A DNA stretch of 64,000 bases from Mermis nigrescens (Eukaryota; Nematoda; Enoplea; Mermithida; Mermithidae): NCBI GenBank assembly GCA_036768485.1, contig JAVLUZ010000006.1, positions 1-64,000 on the forward strand. Reading direction: 5' to 3'. The notes below the pieces were generated by a model, which was not told the origin of the DNA, did no database searches, and worked only from the letters and a program-made list of their open reading frames with translations. Below, piece after piece: positions 54,961 to 64,000 of this stretch. Made by a program: the position numbers and the translations under genes. Every line of letters begins with the position of its first letter. The first letter of the stretch is position 1.

Positions 54961-56884
54961 ATGGCCATAAAAATTTGGCAGCGGGCTTTCTCAAAAAATA
55001 AGCAACGGAATGGGCTTTTTAAAGCAATAATTCGGTTTGTATAAGCCATCCAACTGTTTTAGAGCTTAATTTCGAGTGAAATGTAGTGAGATTAAAAACG
55101 ATTCTCGAAAGGAAACGTAAGAAAAATTGCTGAATTAAGCCTCAAAAGGAAAATCGTTAAGGCCCTTAAACATAACCACCGGAATTAAAAATGAATAAAA
55201 GTGATAAACGGCTGCCATTGAATTAGGTAGTTGGATAACTGGAGACCTCTTTAGCTCATCTCAAGCTAATTTATAATTCTAATCCGACAAAAATACGAAT
55301 AAGACTTTTACTGAGCTACGATTTAAAACTGTGATTCAAGATTTTTTCCTGGTTCAATGCTTTTACTTCATATATAGGAAATAGTCTCGCACTGGGAAAG
55401 TTTGTTTGGTCAGCTAAAAAAATAATATTTTCTATACTCGCTGTAAAAATGTGAAGGCTCTCTGATAGTTATACAGCACTGACGGCAGCTAGCACGACGC
55501 AATTTAGTGAAATAGGTAAAAGCTGTAAAACTATCAGTTTTCCGAAATAAACGTTCAAACTTTTTAGAAAGAAAATAAGAAACCAAGGATACGAAAGTTT
55601 TGCGCCTCATCAACATTTACATAATCTGGGGTAGAGGGTTTAACTATCAGAAAAGATGTTTTTCTCACTCTGCCACAAATTTGTTCCCGCATTTGCTTTC
55701 GACTATCCTCGCAAAAATGTATTGGCATCACACCCCCATCTTTTAAGAATTCTTATGTTGTGTGTCAGTACATCACATAGCATATTACTCAAACTGTAAC
55801 AATAAATAGGCAGTGATCCTAAGGAGAAGATCTTCTGAAAAATGAAAAACATGTACTCGTTCGTGGCTGCTGCCCGGAGAAAATGTATTGCATTTTAATA
55901 CATGGAATTCTTTATCATCTTTTGTACGAGTACATGGAATATTCACATTTGCTCAGAGATTTCCGCTTGATAAACTTTGGCTGAATCATGCTGGTAAACA
56001 ATTTTTTATTTTTTGGCTAATGGCATTTTGAGAAATATCCTTTATTTTCTCTCTTATGCCATTATCATCTGAGTTATTATTTCAAATAGTTTTATTCAGT
56101 TTTAGTGAATTTTTTGATTAATTATAAATTTATTGATGCGATCACAGAACTTATTATCGTTACTGCATTTATCAGAAAATCAAACGAAACGCTTCGAGCA
56201 TGTGATTAGGGAGTACGGGCTACGATCACATATAGGTGATAGCTATTAAGGGATAGACTTCAGTCAGACACCCACGCCCAGAATCCAAACCTTCCGAAAA
56301 TCCGACAATTTTATTAATAACTTTTTTGATATTTTGCGACCTATGCCCTAGCTAACCACAAGAATTCATTAGTTGTCCATGGATGCTTGCAATCAAAACT
56401 ATCAAATAATAAAATTCAAAGGAAATATTTTATAGTATGGTGACTGATTCTGATATGTCTACGATATGCACGTTTAAAAAAATGTTATATCCTGAGGAAG
56501 TATGCCGTTGCATTGTATTGAAGCAAACAAATTTGTACGCTCATGCTTGCATTGTATATTATCGAATCCAATGATAATGTGCAAGCCTCAGTTATTCTAA
56601 ATTACATTTTTTGGCTCAAAAATGATAGGTAGATGGACACAAGTCAGAATATGTATTTTTTGACGTTTTCGGAAATCGAATCGGACGGCGTATGGTTAAA
56701 AAATGGCTATCCCACAAAAAATAGGAATTGTGACTAAAGGAAGGGTTGGCTGTTTCTCCGGAAGCCGAAATCTTATGATGAAGCAGTCTAATCTTGAAGT
56801 CGAAACAAAACCGCTAAATCCTTCGAAAACACATTTAGTCGTGCATGACCAAACAAGCACGTGGGGGAAAAGTTTGGAGCACAC

Positions 56885-57270
56885 AATGACATGGAATGTG
56901 TTTTAGAGGGAGGGTTTACACACTCCGCAAAAGTTAAAAAACCCGCAGATTACTATTAACCCATAGAATTCTGATTTTAGTAACACTTTTGGTGATTTTC
57001 GGCGCATTCACCCAACCAGACAACCTCCCTAGAATTTGCTGCCCTTGTATGGTTTGGAATCTAGATAGACCCTAGAATAAAAAACTGTAACATTGTTCTG
57101 AAAAATGAGGCGCAACACATGTGAAAACTAAATGGAAATAAAACATTTCTTGCAAAAATGCTTGAAAATGATCAGAAATTGTAGATTAATATAATTTTAA
57201 GCTATTTAAACATTTATATCACTTTTTTAGGTCATTTTGACTCGTAAACTGAATAGCTGCACTTCTTTCC
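56885..57270. repeat. Family C copy 3 followed by family B copy 6
   Basis: 56885-57055 carries the C block (CATAGAATTCTGATTTTAGT and CTGCCCTTGTATGG). 57050-57270 carries a diverged B block in inverse orientation. The order equals that at 38370-38770. Confidence 0.5.
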
Positions 57271-57489
57271 CAAACCATCTTGTCTGTCAATCTATGGTTG
57301 CTTGTGACCATACATGGGCAGCAACTAAATTCCAGAAAGTTAGGGGAGGGGGGGGTTAAAATCAGCAAAAATCCCAAAAAAACATGACTAGTTCAATTCT
57401 GGGGGTTATCGATTTTAGGGGTGTTTTCAGATTCTGAGCAAAGTAAAGCTACCATTTCCAACAGCCTCGCCCCATGCTCGTGTGTGGTT

Positions 57490-57745
57490 GTGACCATAGG
57501 TGGGCCGCACCAAAGTTCTGGGGGAGGGTACAAGATTTTTTTCAAAGGTCACAAAATGGCCCTAAAAATCGTTGTAAAGCGAATCAGCACTATTTTTAAA
57601 CGTTTTTCATCGGCATAAAAATTGCGGAAAAACAGAAAAAATTTAAAAAAATTGAATTCGTGGGGGGGGGTTGGGGGTATTTTGGTTTCTGGGGCTGGGG
57701 TACATACCCCCGAAAACCCCCACGCCAAGGTATGGTTGTAACCAG
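57490..57745 (-). repeat. SINE-like repeat family A, copy 6
   Basis: Inverse orientation, with CACCAAAGTTCTGGGGGAGG and TATTTTGGTTTCTGGGG. It is followed directly by family B copy 7 (57755-57960). Confidence 0.6.
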
Positions 57746-57754
57746 ACATGCGCA

Positions 57755-57960
57755 TGTGACAATGGTTGAGGAGTCTCGCGACCCATAGAATGGAAAAATG
57801 GAAAACTTTATGAAAAAAAATATGGTAAAATGATGGCTAAAATGAATAGAAACAAAAATTTTCCCCTTAAAATATCTGAAATTGACTAGAAACTGTAGAC
57901 TTGTACAGTTTTTTGATCGTGCAACTGTTAAACTTACGATTGTATCTTCATATCGATCGG
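57755..57960 (-). repeat. Interspersed repeat family B, copy 7 (diverged)
   Basis: Only the AAAATGGAAAACTTTATG and AACTAGAAACTGTAG-like portions can be followed. It is the least certain member. Confidence 0.35.
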
Positions 57961-58527
57961 CTCATTAGACCCAATGTCTCAAAAGACTCATTGAAGAAAG
58001 TTTCGTTGAACCCACTGTTTTAGTAGGCCAACCAATATAAATTTTGCGAACCGCCACTAATTCAGGTTTACTAGAGTACTATTGTTTGTTCATTATGGAA
58101 TCAGGGATAACTGCATTTATTCACAAAGAAAAATATCAGCCCGCAGGAGAATAAATCTTGCAAAATATCATAAGGGAATTCGATTGAATCTTTTGTCATC
58201 CCACTTCAAGACTTTAAGCTTTTTGCAATACTCTGCATTCGTTATTTTATTGCATAGTATGTATTCTGCAAAAAAGCTGCGTCAAATAGCATTACTTCAC
58301 AACATTAAGACAAGCTGTCTATTTATGCGAAAGAAAAAGAATAGATTCTAAAAAACAGTGCAGTTTCCACTTTTTTCAGCATTTTTTGATAATTAAGCTT
58401 GAGGAACTTTAACAATTCAAAATACTTCCCTCCCTTCTCCACACTAGGGGAAAGTAATCAAAACTTTCCACATTGATAAATTGCTAATACACGCACCGAT
58501 CCGCATGATAACAGCCGAAAAAATCTA
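57961..58527. other. Non-coding stretch
   Basis: The reading frame at 58082-58351 (+) starts with no promoter or recognisable domain. I treat it as chance. Confidence 0.3.
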
Positions 58528-58684
58528 ACAAGACGCTAGATTTATCAGAGACGTTCAAAGCTTGTTGCTTTGTTACTAAGATTTATCAAGACCTAATCAC
58601 TATACCACGCAAAACCTGATTATTCTAGTTGATCTAATTCAGCGTTTCTAGCGAAACTTTTCCCTTTGATACAGTAGATTTACC
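58528..58684 (+). repeat. Second copy of the dispersed repeat at 36735-36900
   Basis: See 36735-36900; order and orientation are the same, and similarity ends at GATACAGTAGATTTA in both. Confidence 0.75.
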
Positions 58685-58739
58685 AAAATTTTTTTGGTGA
58701 GGGTGTGTCTATTTGCTGATCCCTCATACCGGCTGACAG

Positions 58740-59100
58740 TAGTAAAGCCGGACGACCTTCCAGCTGTACAATGGCCAAGCATAGCACAGTCTTAAGCATA
58801 GAGATTCTGAAATTGTTGGCGCAAAGCGCCGAACTTTGGGCCATACTACTACACATTAGAACACGTTACCTCGTTAAAGTAAAGTCGCGAAGCGCCAAAT
58901 GTTAAGCGTTGTAATGATAAGAGATAAAACATGTTAAAGTATCGGCGCAAAGCGCCAAATTTTGAGCGTTACTATGATAAAAGACACTAGTCTTAAAGTA
59001 TACCCGCAAAGCACCGAATTTTGGGCCATACTACTACATGTTAATGCATGCTACACGTTGAGTATAGGCGTGAAGCACAAAATTTCGAGTATACTAGTCG
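58740..59100 (+). repeat. Tandem repeat with palindromic GGCGCAAAGCGCC core
   Basis: About five diverged 60-80-bp units each contain a core such as GGCGCAAAGCGCCGAA followed by TTTGGGCCATACTACTACA or TTTGAGCG. One further unit of the same kind lies at 63364-63400, at the other side of the unknown coding block, in the same orientation. Confidence 0.75.
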
Positions 59101-59149
59101 GAAAATCTTCAAAGTCTGAAAGTACAACCTTTACTTAAAAGTAGGGATG

Positions 59150-59335
59150 GACCGGGTCCAAGTATTCCGACCCGGATCTGGCACTATCCGACGATTTTTC
59201 TGGATTCGGACCCGGATCCGGACCCGAAATTTTTGAAAATAAAGATCTGGACCCGGACCCGGACCCGAAATTTTAAAAAGTAATGATCCGGACCCGGACC
59301 AGGACCCGGACTCGAAAATTATGAATGTTTAGGAA
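59150..59335. repeat. GGACCC hexanucleotide-based repeat
   Basis: Runs of CCGGACCCGGACC-type hexamers are separated by GAAATTTT spacers. Composition is much richer in G/C than the surroundings. Confidence 0.8.
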
Positions 59336-59719
59336 CCGAGTCAAACTGAATTCTGAGAAAACTGAGAAATAAGTATTTAATTCCAAAAATTGCCGGTTGG
59401 AAAAATTGAAATACGCTTGTGCGAGTGTTTTTATAGCAGTGAGTGAGGGAGGTGTAACAAATCGGACCGATGAATGTTTGTTTTTTCCTGAATTTTATTC
59501 AAATTAGACTTAGCAATGTGATTTATGGCATACAACTGTAATTGTAGACTCTAACTACGTTCACTTGTCTTACTTATGCCCTAGCTAAAGCTCACGCGCT
59601 CGCACAAAAAGGCGACTCGGGGTAAGGCCCGGCCTATCAAGTTAGCCCGGCCCTCTACTGCACGCACCTAGTGAAACTTACTTACTTAACCCCAATTTGA
59701 GATTAAGTACCTAGATAAT

Positions 59720-59865
59720 GTAAGTAAGAAATAAGAAATAAATAAGAAAAAGAAATAAGAAATAAGAAATACGAAAAATAAGAAATAAGAAATAAGAAAA
59801 TAAGAAAATAAATATAATAAGAAAATAAGAAAAATAAGAAATAAGAAATAAGAAACTAAATAAGA
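59720..59865. repeat. AAGAAATA microsatellite
   Basis: A run of AAGAAATAAG and related units, inside the block that otherwise matches 42465-42960 in inverse orientation; the other copy lacks it. Confidence 0.85.
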
Positions 59866-60208
59866 AACCTAATTGAGGGCTCAAAAAGATTATTATTTAA
59901 CTTGTTTTGGGACCGAATTCCAGTGCTTGAAAATATTGAAGGTTCCTAAGTATAGTGTAGCACGAGGACAGAATTCAACAGCACGGAAATTCGAGACCAA
60001 GCCCAATCATCGTTCATTAAATAATTAATTTTTACAATATTTTTGGACAGAAAATTATGAAGCAATTAGAAACACGACAGCATGAAGGTGCATGCTGCTG
60101 ACTGTCGTGTTACGCTAATCGGTTAAAAACAACACTATAATTACGAGGGCACGTAGCCCGCCAACGGCATACAACTAATGCCGTGAAGGCACACAAATAA
60201 AACAATAA

Positions 60209-60445
60209 ATGCGTAAGGGCAGAAGAAGCCTGCCCACTACGCGACAAAAAGTACGACAAGATTTTCCTGCAGCCAGCAGGGAAAATACAGAGAGACTACG
60301 TGCGGAAAAATACGTCACACGGAAGAAAAAATGGGCACAGCATACTAGCTGGCGAAAAACTGGGAAAGATCACTGTAAAATGATAAAATTCTCAAAGTGC
60401 TGGAATCGTAATGTCGTCCAAAACTGCGCTTGCACACAGTTTTAA
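60209..60445 (+). CDS. Unrecognised basic ORF, possible first part of a broken gene
   Basis: The 78-codon frame is rich in Arg and Lys. The inverse copy at 41408-41593 has a related frame (shared pattern of an early basic run, then AxxK.AR.E, W.RK). A frame kept in two copies argues for old coding capacity. The next frame starts after about 200 bases with stops in both copies. I recognise no domain. Confidence 0.35.
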   Translation: MRKGRRSLPTTRQKVRQDFPAASRENTERLRAEKYVTRKKKWAQHTSWRKTGKDHCKMIKFSKCWNRNVVQNCACTQF

Positions 60446-60652
60446 GCGATACAAAAAAGAGGCGTATCAAACGCGGACAAAGAAATGCGGAATGGATCTA
60501 CGAGAATAACAATAGGCCTATGGGCAAAGCTTACGGTAAAGAATGTACAAACGAAATAGACACGAATTTGAGACACACACATATGGAGTTTTAACACACG
60601 TATGATATGATAGCACACATACCAATTTGTACTCAAGTCGCATTAAGCCCGA

Positions 60653-61236
60653 ATGCCCATTTTCCTATCCCGGATTTTTATTGAAAATGTGTGTGGGAAA
60701 GGAAATGAAGATATGATAATTTTAAGAGGGAAGGTGGTCCCGGGCGACACACTAAAGCGTTATGCTGAGTGGTCAGCGTACATGCAAATGGAAATTAAGC
60801 ACGTAATTGAGCATCCAGGGCAAACAGTCATTGGCATGTATGTACAAAATAGCACAAAACGAATGGAATTTTGCGTTGAACCAACGCAACAAAAATGGGG
60901 TGTAGAGCCATCTCTACACTCCCCGGATGTCGAGAAAAATTTGCATGCAGTGCAAATTTTTATGCGCAAAAACGTTTGTGCGCAAACTTTTTGCGCAAAG
61001 ACGGCCATGGCGTAGAGTTGGGCAATTATCAATTCGTGTCAGCAGATCAAAGCGGGATGCTGACACATTTTTATGCACGTCAAACAATTGAGCAGCGGGA
61101 GACAAAAAACGATGCGTCGACGACGGCGTTGACAACATGGTTTTGCGCAACGTACGGAATAGACTGTTTGCCCGGGACCCGGAGAATTTTGATTGAAAAA
61201 GTAATTTATGATAGGAGGGCAGGTCACTCGGCTTAA
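60653..61236 (+). pseudogene. Unrecognised ORF pair joined by an apparent frame change
   Basis: The frame 60653-61015 encodes MIILRGKVVPGDTLKRYAEW and EIKHVIEHPGQTVIGMYVQN in its first half, which reads like a real soluble protein. Near 60900-61015 a second frame takes over and continues to 61236 with GVELGNYQFVSADQSG, LTTWFCATYGIDCLPG. A frameshift between them is likely. The segment 60940-60995 is rich in TGCGCAAA-type repeats, which may be the cause. No family is recognised. Confidence 0.4.
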
Positions 61237-61612
61237 TTAGTATTGAGTACGAAAGGCTTAAATTATGGACAAATTGAGAACACATATGGACAAGGACAAT
61301 AAATGAATCAAAGACAGACAAATACAGTGAAATAACAAATATGTTTTTTGGGAAAAAATCAGAAAAGTATACAGTGAAAGAAAAATATACATTGAAATAA
61401 TGAATAACGGAGATATGTAAAAAGATAGTGAGAAAAAGAAAAAAGGTCCTAAGGTGGAGAGAAAAAATTTTGGGAAAAGTGGCTGCAGGAAAATTAACTA
61501 GTAAACGAAAAATTTACGGAAAAATGAATTAAACGAATTAAACAAAAATATACAAACTGCTGGCGGTTGGTACGTTGTCCTGGCACAGCGAAATCAAATG
61601 ATGAGCAAATAA

Positions 61613-63463
61613 TCAAGGGCAGCAATCCAGTTCATTGCGAGGCAAATATGACTGAGCGGTACGACGACCGTCAGTCGTGCACAAATAATCGGGCGTAATG
61701 CGCGATGTAGAATGAGCGCGGTTGTTTCCACGCGACGGAATAGGCGTAAAATGCGGCGCGGCAATTTGCTGCTGAACAGGATAACAATCCTGCGATTGCG
61801 TAACCGTGACGCATGGCACAGAAACTGTCATCAGAGCTGGACAATACGGCGCAGCGGGATTGCAACAGCAATAATTGTCTAAACGCGACGGACGTGGACT
61901 GCGACGGCCCGAAGCAGATGGTTGGGCCGCCGGTTGAGCAGAAGCTTGCAAAACCGATCGTTCGGCTCTAGCGGCGCGGCGTAATTGGCGAGTATGTTCA
62001 ACACAATTATAATGACGTTGACGCGATGTAAGACGTTTGGTAGGTTGCGATGAGACATTAGGCTGACGAACCGTAGAGGTAATAGCGAAATCGGTAGTAC
62101 AGCGAATATGGAATGATTGTGGCGTTTCCTCAATAGCCTGCGTAGACCTACGGTCGCATCGCTCTTGTTCCATGCGTCGACGGCGTAAGGCAATTTGACC
62201 TTCAATAGATAAATCAATGGTAGATCGGCGCAGTTTAGTGGGTGGCTTGTCTGTATGAGTCGCAGACGCGTCACGGTTGCTTTGGCGGTTGCGAATTTCT
62301 TCTAATTGGCCTGGCAGAGTTATATCCAAGTAACCTTGAATTTGTTGGCGAGCGGCATAGCGTGGGAAAACGACTGGACACGTGATTGGCGGATCCGTGC
62401 GCGATTGAATTAACTGGATTTGCTTATGCGCGGTAAATAAGTCAGTGGTTGTCTCAATAATTTCAGGAAACTCGACAAAAACTTCCTTTGGAAACGGATT
62501 GAAAGCTCGTTCCACAAAAAATGATCTAAGCATACGTCGGATCTGTTCGACCATGCGCCAAGCGATTTGAGGTTCTCGATACCAAAATAGGAATCTTAAA
62601 AACCGATTGTTGAGGAATTGAAGAAGTAGTGGCGCTGACATGAAAGTCGTTGATTGAAAAGAAGGAATGAAACGAAAAGTCGACTTGTATTCTTCGAAAA
62701 ATTCCTTCATTGAACTGAAGATATCAGCCATTTGGCGAATTGTTAACGCCAAAGGAGCATGAATGTCGGGTGCAGGCGTAAGACGATGCGGAAAGAATTC
62801 CGACGGAATTGTGTAGTTGGCTCGACGCATGATTTGAGGTGGTTCTAGCAACCTTGGATGATTGGCTACGAACTCTAAGCCAACTTCATAGACCATTGAA
62901 CCGGTTGTGACGTAGAATCGAGTTAGACGAAAAGTTGAATCGTTGTAGAAAGGATGCGGATGTTGTGTAAATTCACTGAGAAACGGGATTGGCAAGGCTG
63001 GTCGAATTTCGATTGACATATTTTGCGCGGATTGTTGACCGCTAAAAACAACTCTAGGCAATGATTGTTGCTCGTTGGACTGATGTACATTGTTAAAACT
63101 AGTTGAAATATGTTTGATATATTTGTTTGCCTTCGCAATTAGAATTTTGATCAGCGGATTAGCGAATTCTTGTCCCAAAAGATTGACAAGATGAGCTCGA
63201 AAATCTTTTGTGTACATCTGATAGACATGTTCAGCTTCCTGGCTCACAAGGAAATCTCGTTTTTGGGTGAATTCTTGTGCTTGTTGCTTATTAAGCGACA
63301 GTGGCGCACGTTCCTTTGGTTCTTCGTGAGTAGTAAAGCTGGACCTTGGGGCGGTACAATGATTAACTATACTACATGTTGAAGCATAGGCGCAAAGCGC
63401 CGAGCTCAGTACACTTGTACTTGAAGGCACAAGTGCACTGTACCCCTTGAAATACCAGGGCAA
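61613..63463 (-). CDS. Hypothetical 616-residue protein, the longest intact ORF in the window
   Basis: The first about 45 residues are low complexity and lie over the palindromic repeat at 63364-63400, so the real start may be further in. Residues 50-170 are helical and polar. Residues 170-400 look globular, with PFLSEFTQHPHPFY, MRRANYTIPSEFFPHRL, FLRFLFWYREPQIAWRMVEQ and PFPKEVFVEFPEI. Residues 400-525 are very rich in Arg, Gln and Ser. The last about 90 residues hold Cys clusters (CCCNPAAPYC, then VPC, QDC, YLC, DCC). No known domain or catalytic motif is recognised; the basic and Cys-rich tail suggests nucleic-acid or metal binding, as inference. It is convergent with the plus-strand frames at 60209-61236. 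That 616 codons stay open in such a decayed region suggests recent activity or selection. Confidence 0.5.
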   Translation of the reverse strand: MPWYFKGYSALVPSSTSVLSSALCAYASTCSIVNHCTAPRSSFTTHEEPKERAPLSLNKQQAQEFTQKRDFLVSQEAEHVYQMYTKDFRAHLVNLLGQEFANPLIKILIAKANKYIKHISTSFNNVHQSNEQQSLPRVVFSGQQSAQNMSIEIRPALPIPFLSEFTQHPHPFYNDSTFRLTRFYVTTGSMVYEVGLEFVANHPRLLEPPQIMRRANYTIPSEFFPHRLTPAPDIHAPLALTIRQMADIFSSMKEFFEEYKSTFRFIPSFQSTTFMSAPLLLQFLNNRFLRFLFWYREPQIAWRMVEQIRRMLRSFFVERAFNPFPKEVFVEFPEIIETTTDLFTAHKQIQLIQSRTDPPITCPVVFPRYAARQQIQGYLDITLPGQLEEIRNRQSNRDASATHTDKPPTKLRRSTIDLSIEGQIALRRRRMEQERCDRRSTQAIEETPQSFHIRCTTDFAITSTVRQPNVSSQPTKRLTSRQRHYNCVEHTRQLRRAARAERSVLQASAQPAAQPSASGRRSPRPSRLDNYCCCNPAAPYCPALMTVSVPCVTVTQSQDCYPVQQQIAAPHFTPIPSRGNNRAHSTSRITPDYLCTTDGRRTAQSYLPRNELDCCP

Positions 63464-63560
63464 GCTGGGGCGAGCTAGCCCTGGGGGAGGGGAGTCGGGC
63501 CATACCCTTGAAGTCCCAGAGCTAGCTGGGGCGAGCTAGCTCGGGGACCCAGGCTGTTCA
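63364..63560. repeat. Palindromic repeat unit and AGCTGGGGCGAGCTAGC tandem
   Basis: 63364-63400 repeats the GGCGCAAAGCGCC unit of 58740-59100. Then CAAGCTGGGGCGAGCTAGCC and GAGCTAGCTGGGGCGAGCTA occur about 65 bp apart in a G/C-rich stretch with GGGCCATACCCTTGAA. Confidence 0.65.
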
Positions 63561-64000
63561 GCCTGAGCATTTTCTCTGCAATTCGGTCGAATGTAAAGGG
63601 GACTTGAAACATCATTTTCACGGGTTTAACTCAAAAGTATGATTCACCATCACTCGTACTAAACTAATCAAGTTCACAACCTCTTCAGAATTTGGTTCAG
63701 ATAATTTTTGATAAACCATTCACTGACAAAGCGGACAATTTTAATCATTTAAGAACATTTTTGTCTTTTGATAAAATTTGATGCCTTCAAGAATCGAACC
63801 TCAGGTTTTGAAATCGTTAGTTCCACGTTCTACCACTAGACTAGACAAAGTGTCGCTAGACAAACTTTATTCTCTATACATTCCAAGGGCGTTTACACTG
63901 AATAGACATTTCTTTTATAGACTACATACCTACTTTTTATTTATTAATTCAAAAATGCTGTGATCAGGTCACAACAAGTGCCGTATAGGTAGTATGATTA
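63561..64000. other. Sequence after the unknown block
   Basis: Apart from the tRNA-like stretch at 63779-63850, no gene is seen up to the window end. Confidence 0.35.
63779..63850 (-). tRNA. tRNA-like sequence (pseudogene or SINE head), possible anticodon AAC
   Basis: On the minus strand an A-box-like TAGTCTAGTGGTAGAAC is followed by an anticodon arm TGGAA / TTTCA with loop CTAACGA (AAC in anticodon position, valine), and a B-box-like GGTTCGATTC. The T-stem has a G-G mismatch and the 5' acceptor strand does not pair with the 3' AGGCATC end. I therefore think it is a decayed tRNA gene or a tRNA-derived element, not a working tRNA. Confidence 0.4.

Larger units (their letters stand above)
48970..56640. 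repeat. Long non-coding unit, copy 3 of 3
   Basis: It matches copy 1 (27060-34560) in the same order and orientation. Differences include an extra internal duplication (49781-50790) and the lack of the family A insertion near 56220. No gene is conserved between the copies. Confidence 0.85.
59590..63500. mobile_element. Unclassified coding repeat element
   Basis: This block has higher G/C than its neighbours and two sets of reading frames that end towards each other (plus strand 60209-61236, minus strand 61613-63463). Its first third is present in inverse orientation at 41030-42960, so it is repetitive. No transposase, integrase, RT or polymerase motif is seen in what is readable. Borders are guesses: the left by the start of similarity near 59590, the right by the palindromic repeat at 63364-63400. 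Confidence 0.45.

Noticed and set aside
61613..63463. Possible capsid or polyprotein identity of the 616-residue ORF
   Set aside because: I see no jelly-roll, protease, zinc-knuckle or polymerase motif that would support it; left as unknown.
63779..63850. Functional tRNA-Val (AAC)
   Set aside because: The acceptor stem does not pair and the T-stem has a mismatch; listed only as tRNA-like.

Overview
This is a window of an AT-rich, intron-poor, repeat-dense animal nuclear genome, most likely an invertebrate and plausibly an arthropod. It carries Polinton/Maverick elements, LINE and Penelope-like remnants, microsatellites, several short non-coding interspersed repeat families and one 100-N assembly gap (15999-16098). 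I see no intact ordinary host gene. Almost all recognisable protein sequence belongs to mobile elements, and most of it is broken by nonsense codons or frameshifts.

Region 1 (1 to about 9850) is a compact Polinton-type endogenous DNA virus (element 1) bounded by 560-bp inverted repeats at 1-560 and 9091-9650. These continue outward to about 9850 on the right, so the left end is probably cut by the window edge. From left to right it holds: a small helical protein (-), penton-like minor capsid (-), adenain-type protease (-), double jelly-roll major capsid (-), a glycine/arginine-rich virion protein (-), two further small Polinton proteins (-), packaging ATPase (-), a TATA-binding-protein homologue (+), a tandem repeat, a paralogue of the small helical protein (-), integrase with chromodomain (-), short ORFs (-), a four-cysteine zinc-ribbon protein (-) and only the N-terminal part of protein-primed DNA polymerase B (+). 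The polymerase stops exactly where the right inverted repeat starts. Nearly every gene is preceded by the same motif, CTATAAATA, usually 20-50 nt before its ATG. A virus-like element with its own TBP-like protein and a TATA box on most genes is the main novelty here.

Region 2 (9850-21900) has no convincing genes. It holds a nested inverted-repeat element (10631-12049), GATAAA arrays, dispersed short repeats, a GGCCGACAGTCCCGGGT-like minisatellite and a (TA)n tract. Region 3 (21918-27050) has the 3' end of a LINE reverse transcriptase, then a rearranged second Polinton (element 2) with two TBP-like copies in opposite orientation, the helical protein, integrase, an ATPase fragment, the small peptides, the zinc-ribbon protein and a diverged inverted repeat.

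Region 4 (27060-58700) is built largely from three head-to-tail copies of a non-coding unit of at least 7.5 kb (about 27060-34560, 34780-47300 interrupted by insertions, and 48970-56640). Many smaller elements sit inside it: a 216-bp fold-back element with a 6-bp target duplication, SINE-like repeats with 8-13-bp target duplications, a Penelope-like endonuclease remnant and large hairpins. Region 5 (58740-63560) differs in composition. It has palindromic tandem repeats, a plus-strand set of unrecognised ORFs with a related copy in inverse orientation at about 41030-42960, and a single 616-codon minus-strand ORF of unknown function. A tRNA-like sequence lies at 63779-63850.
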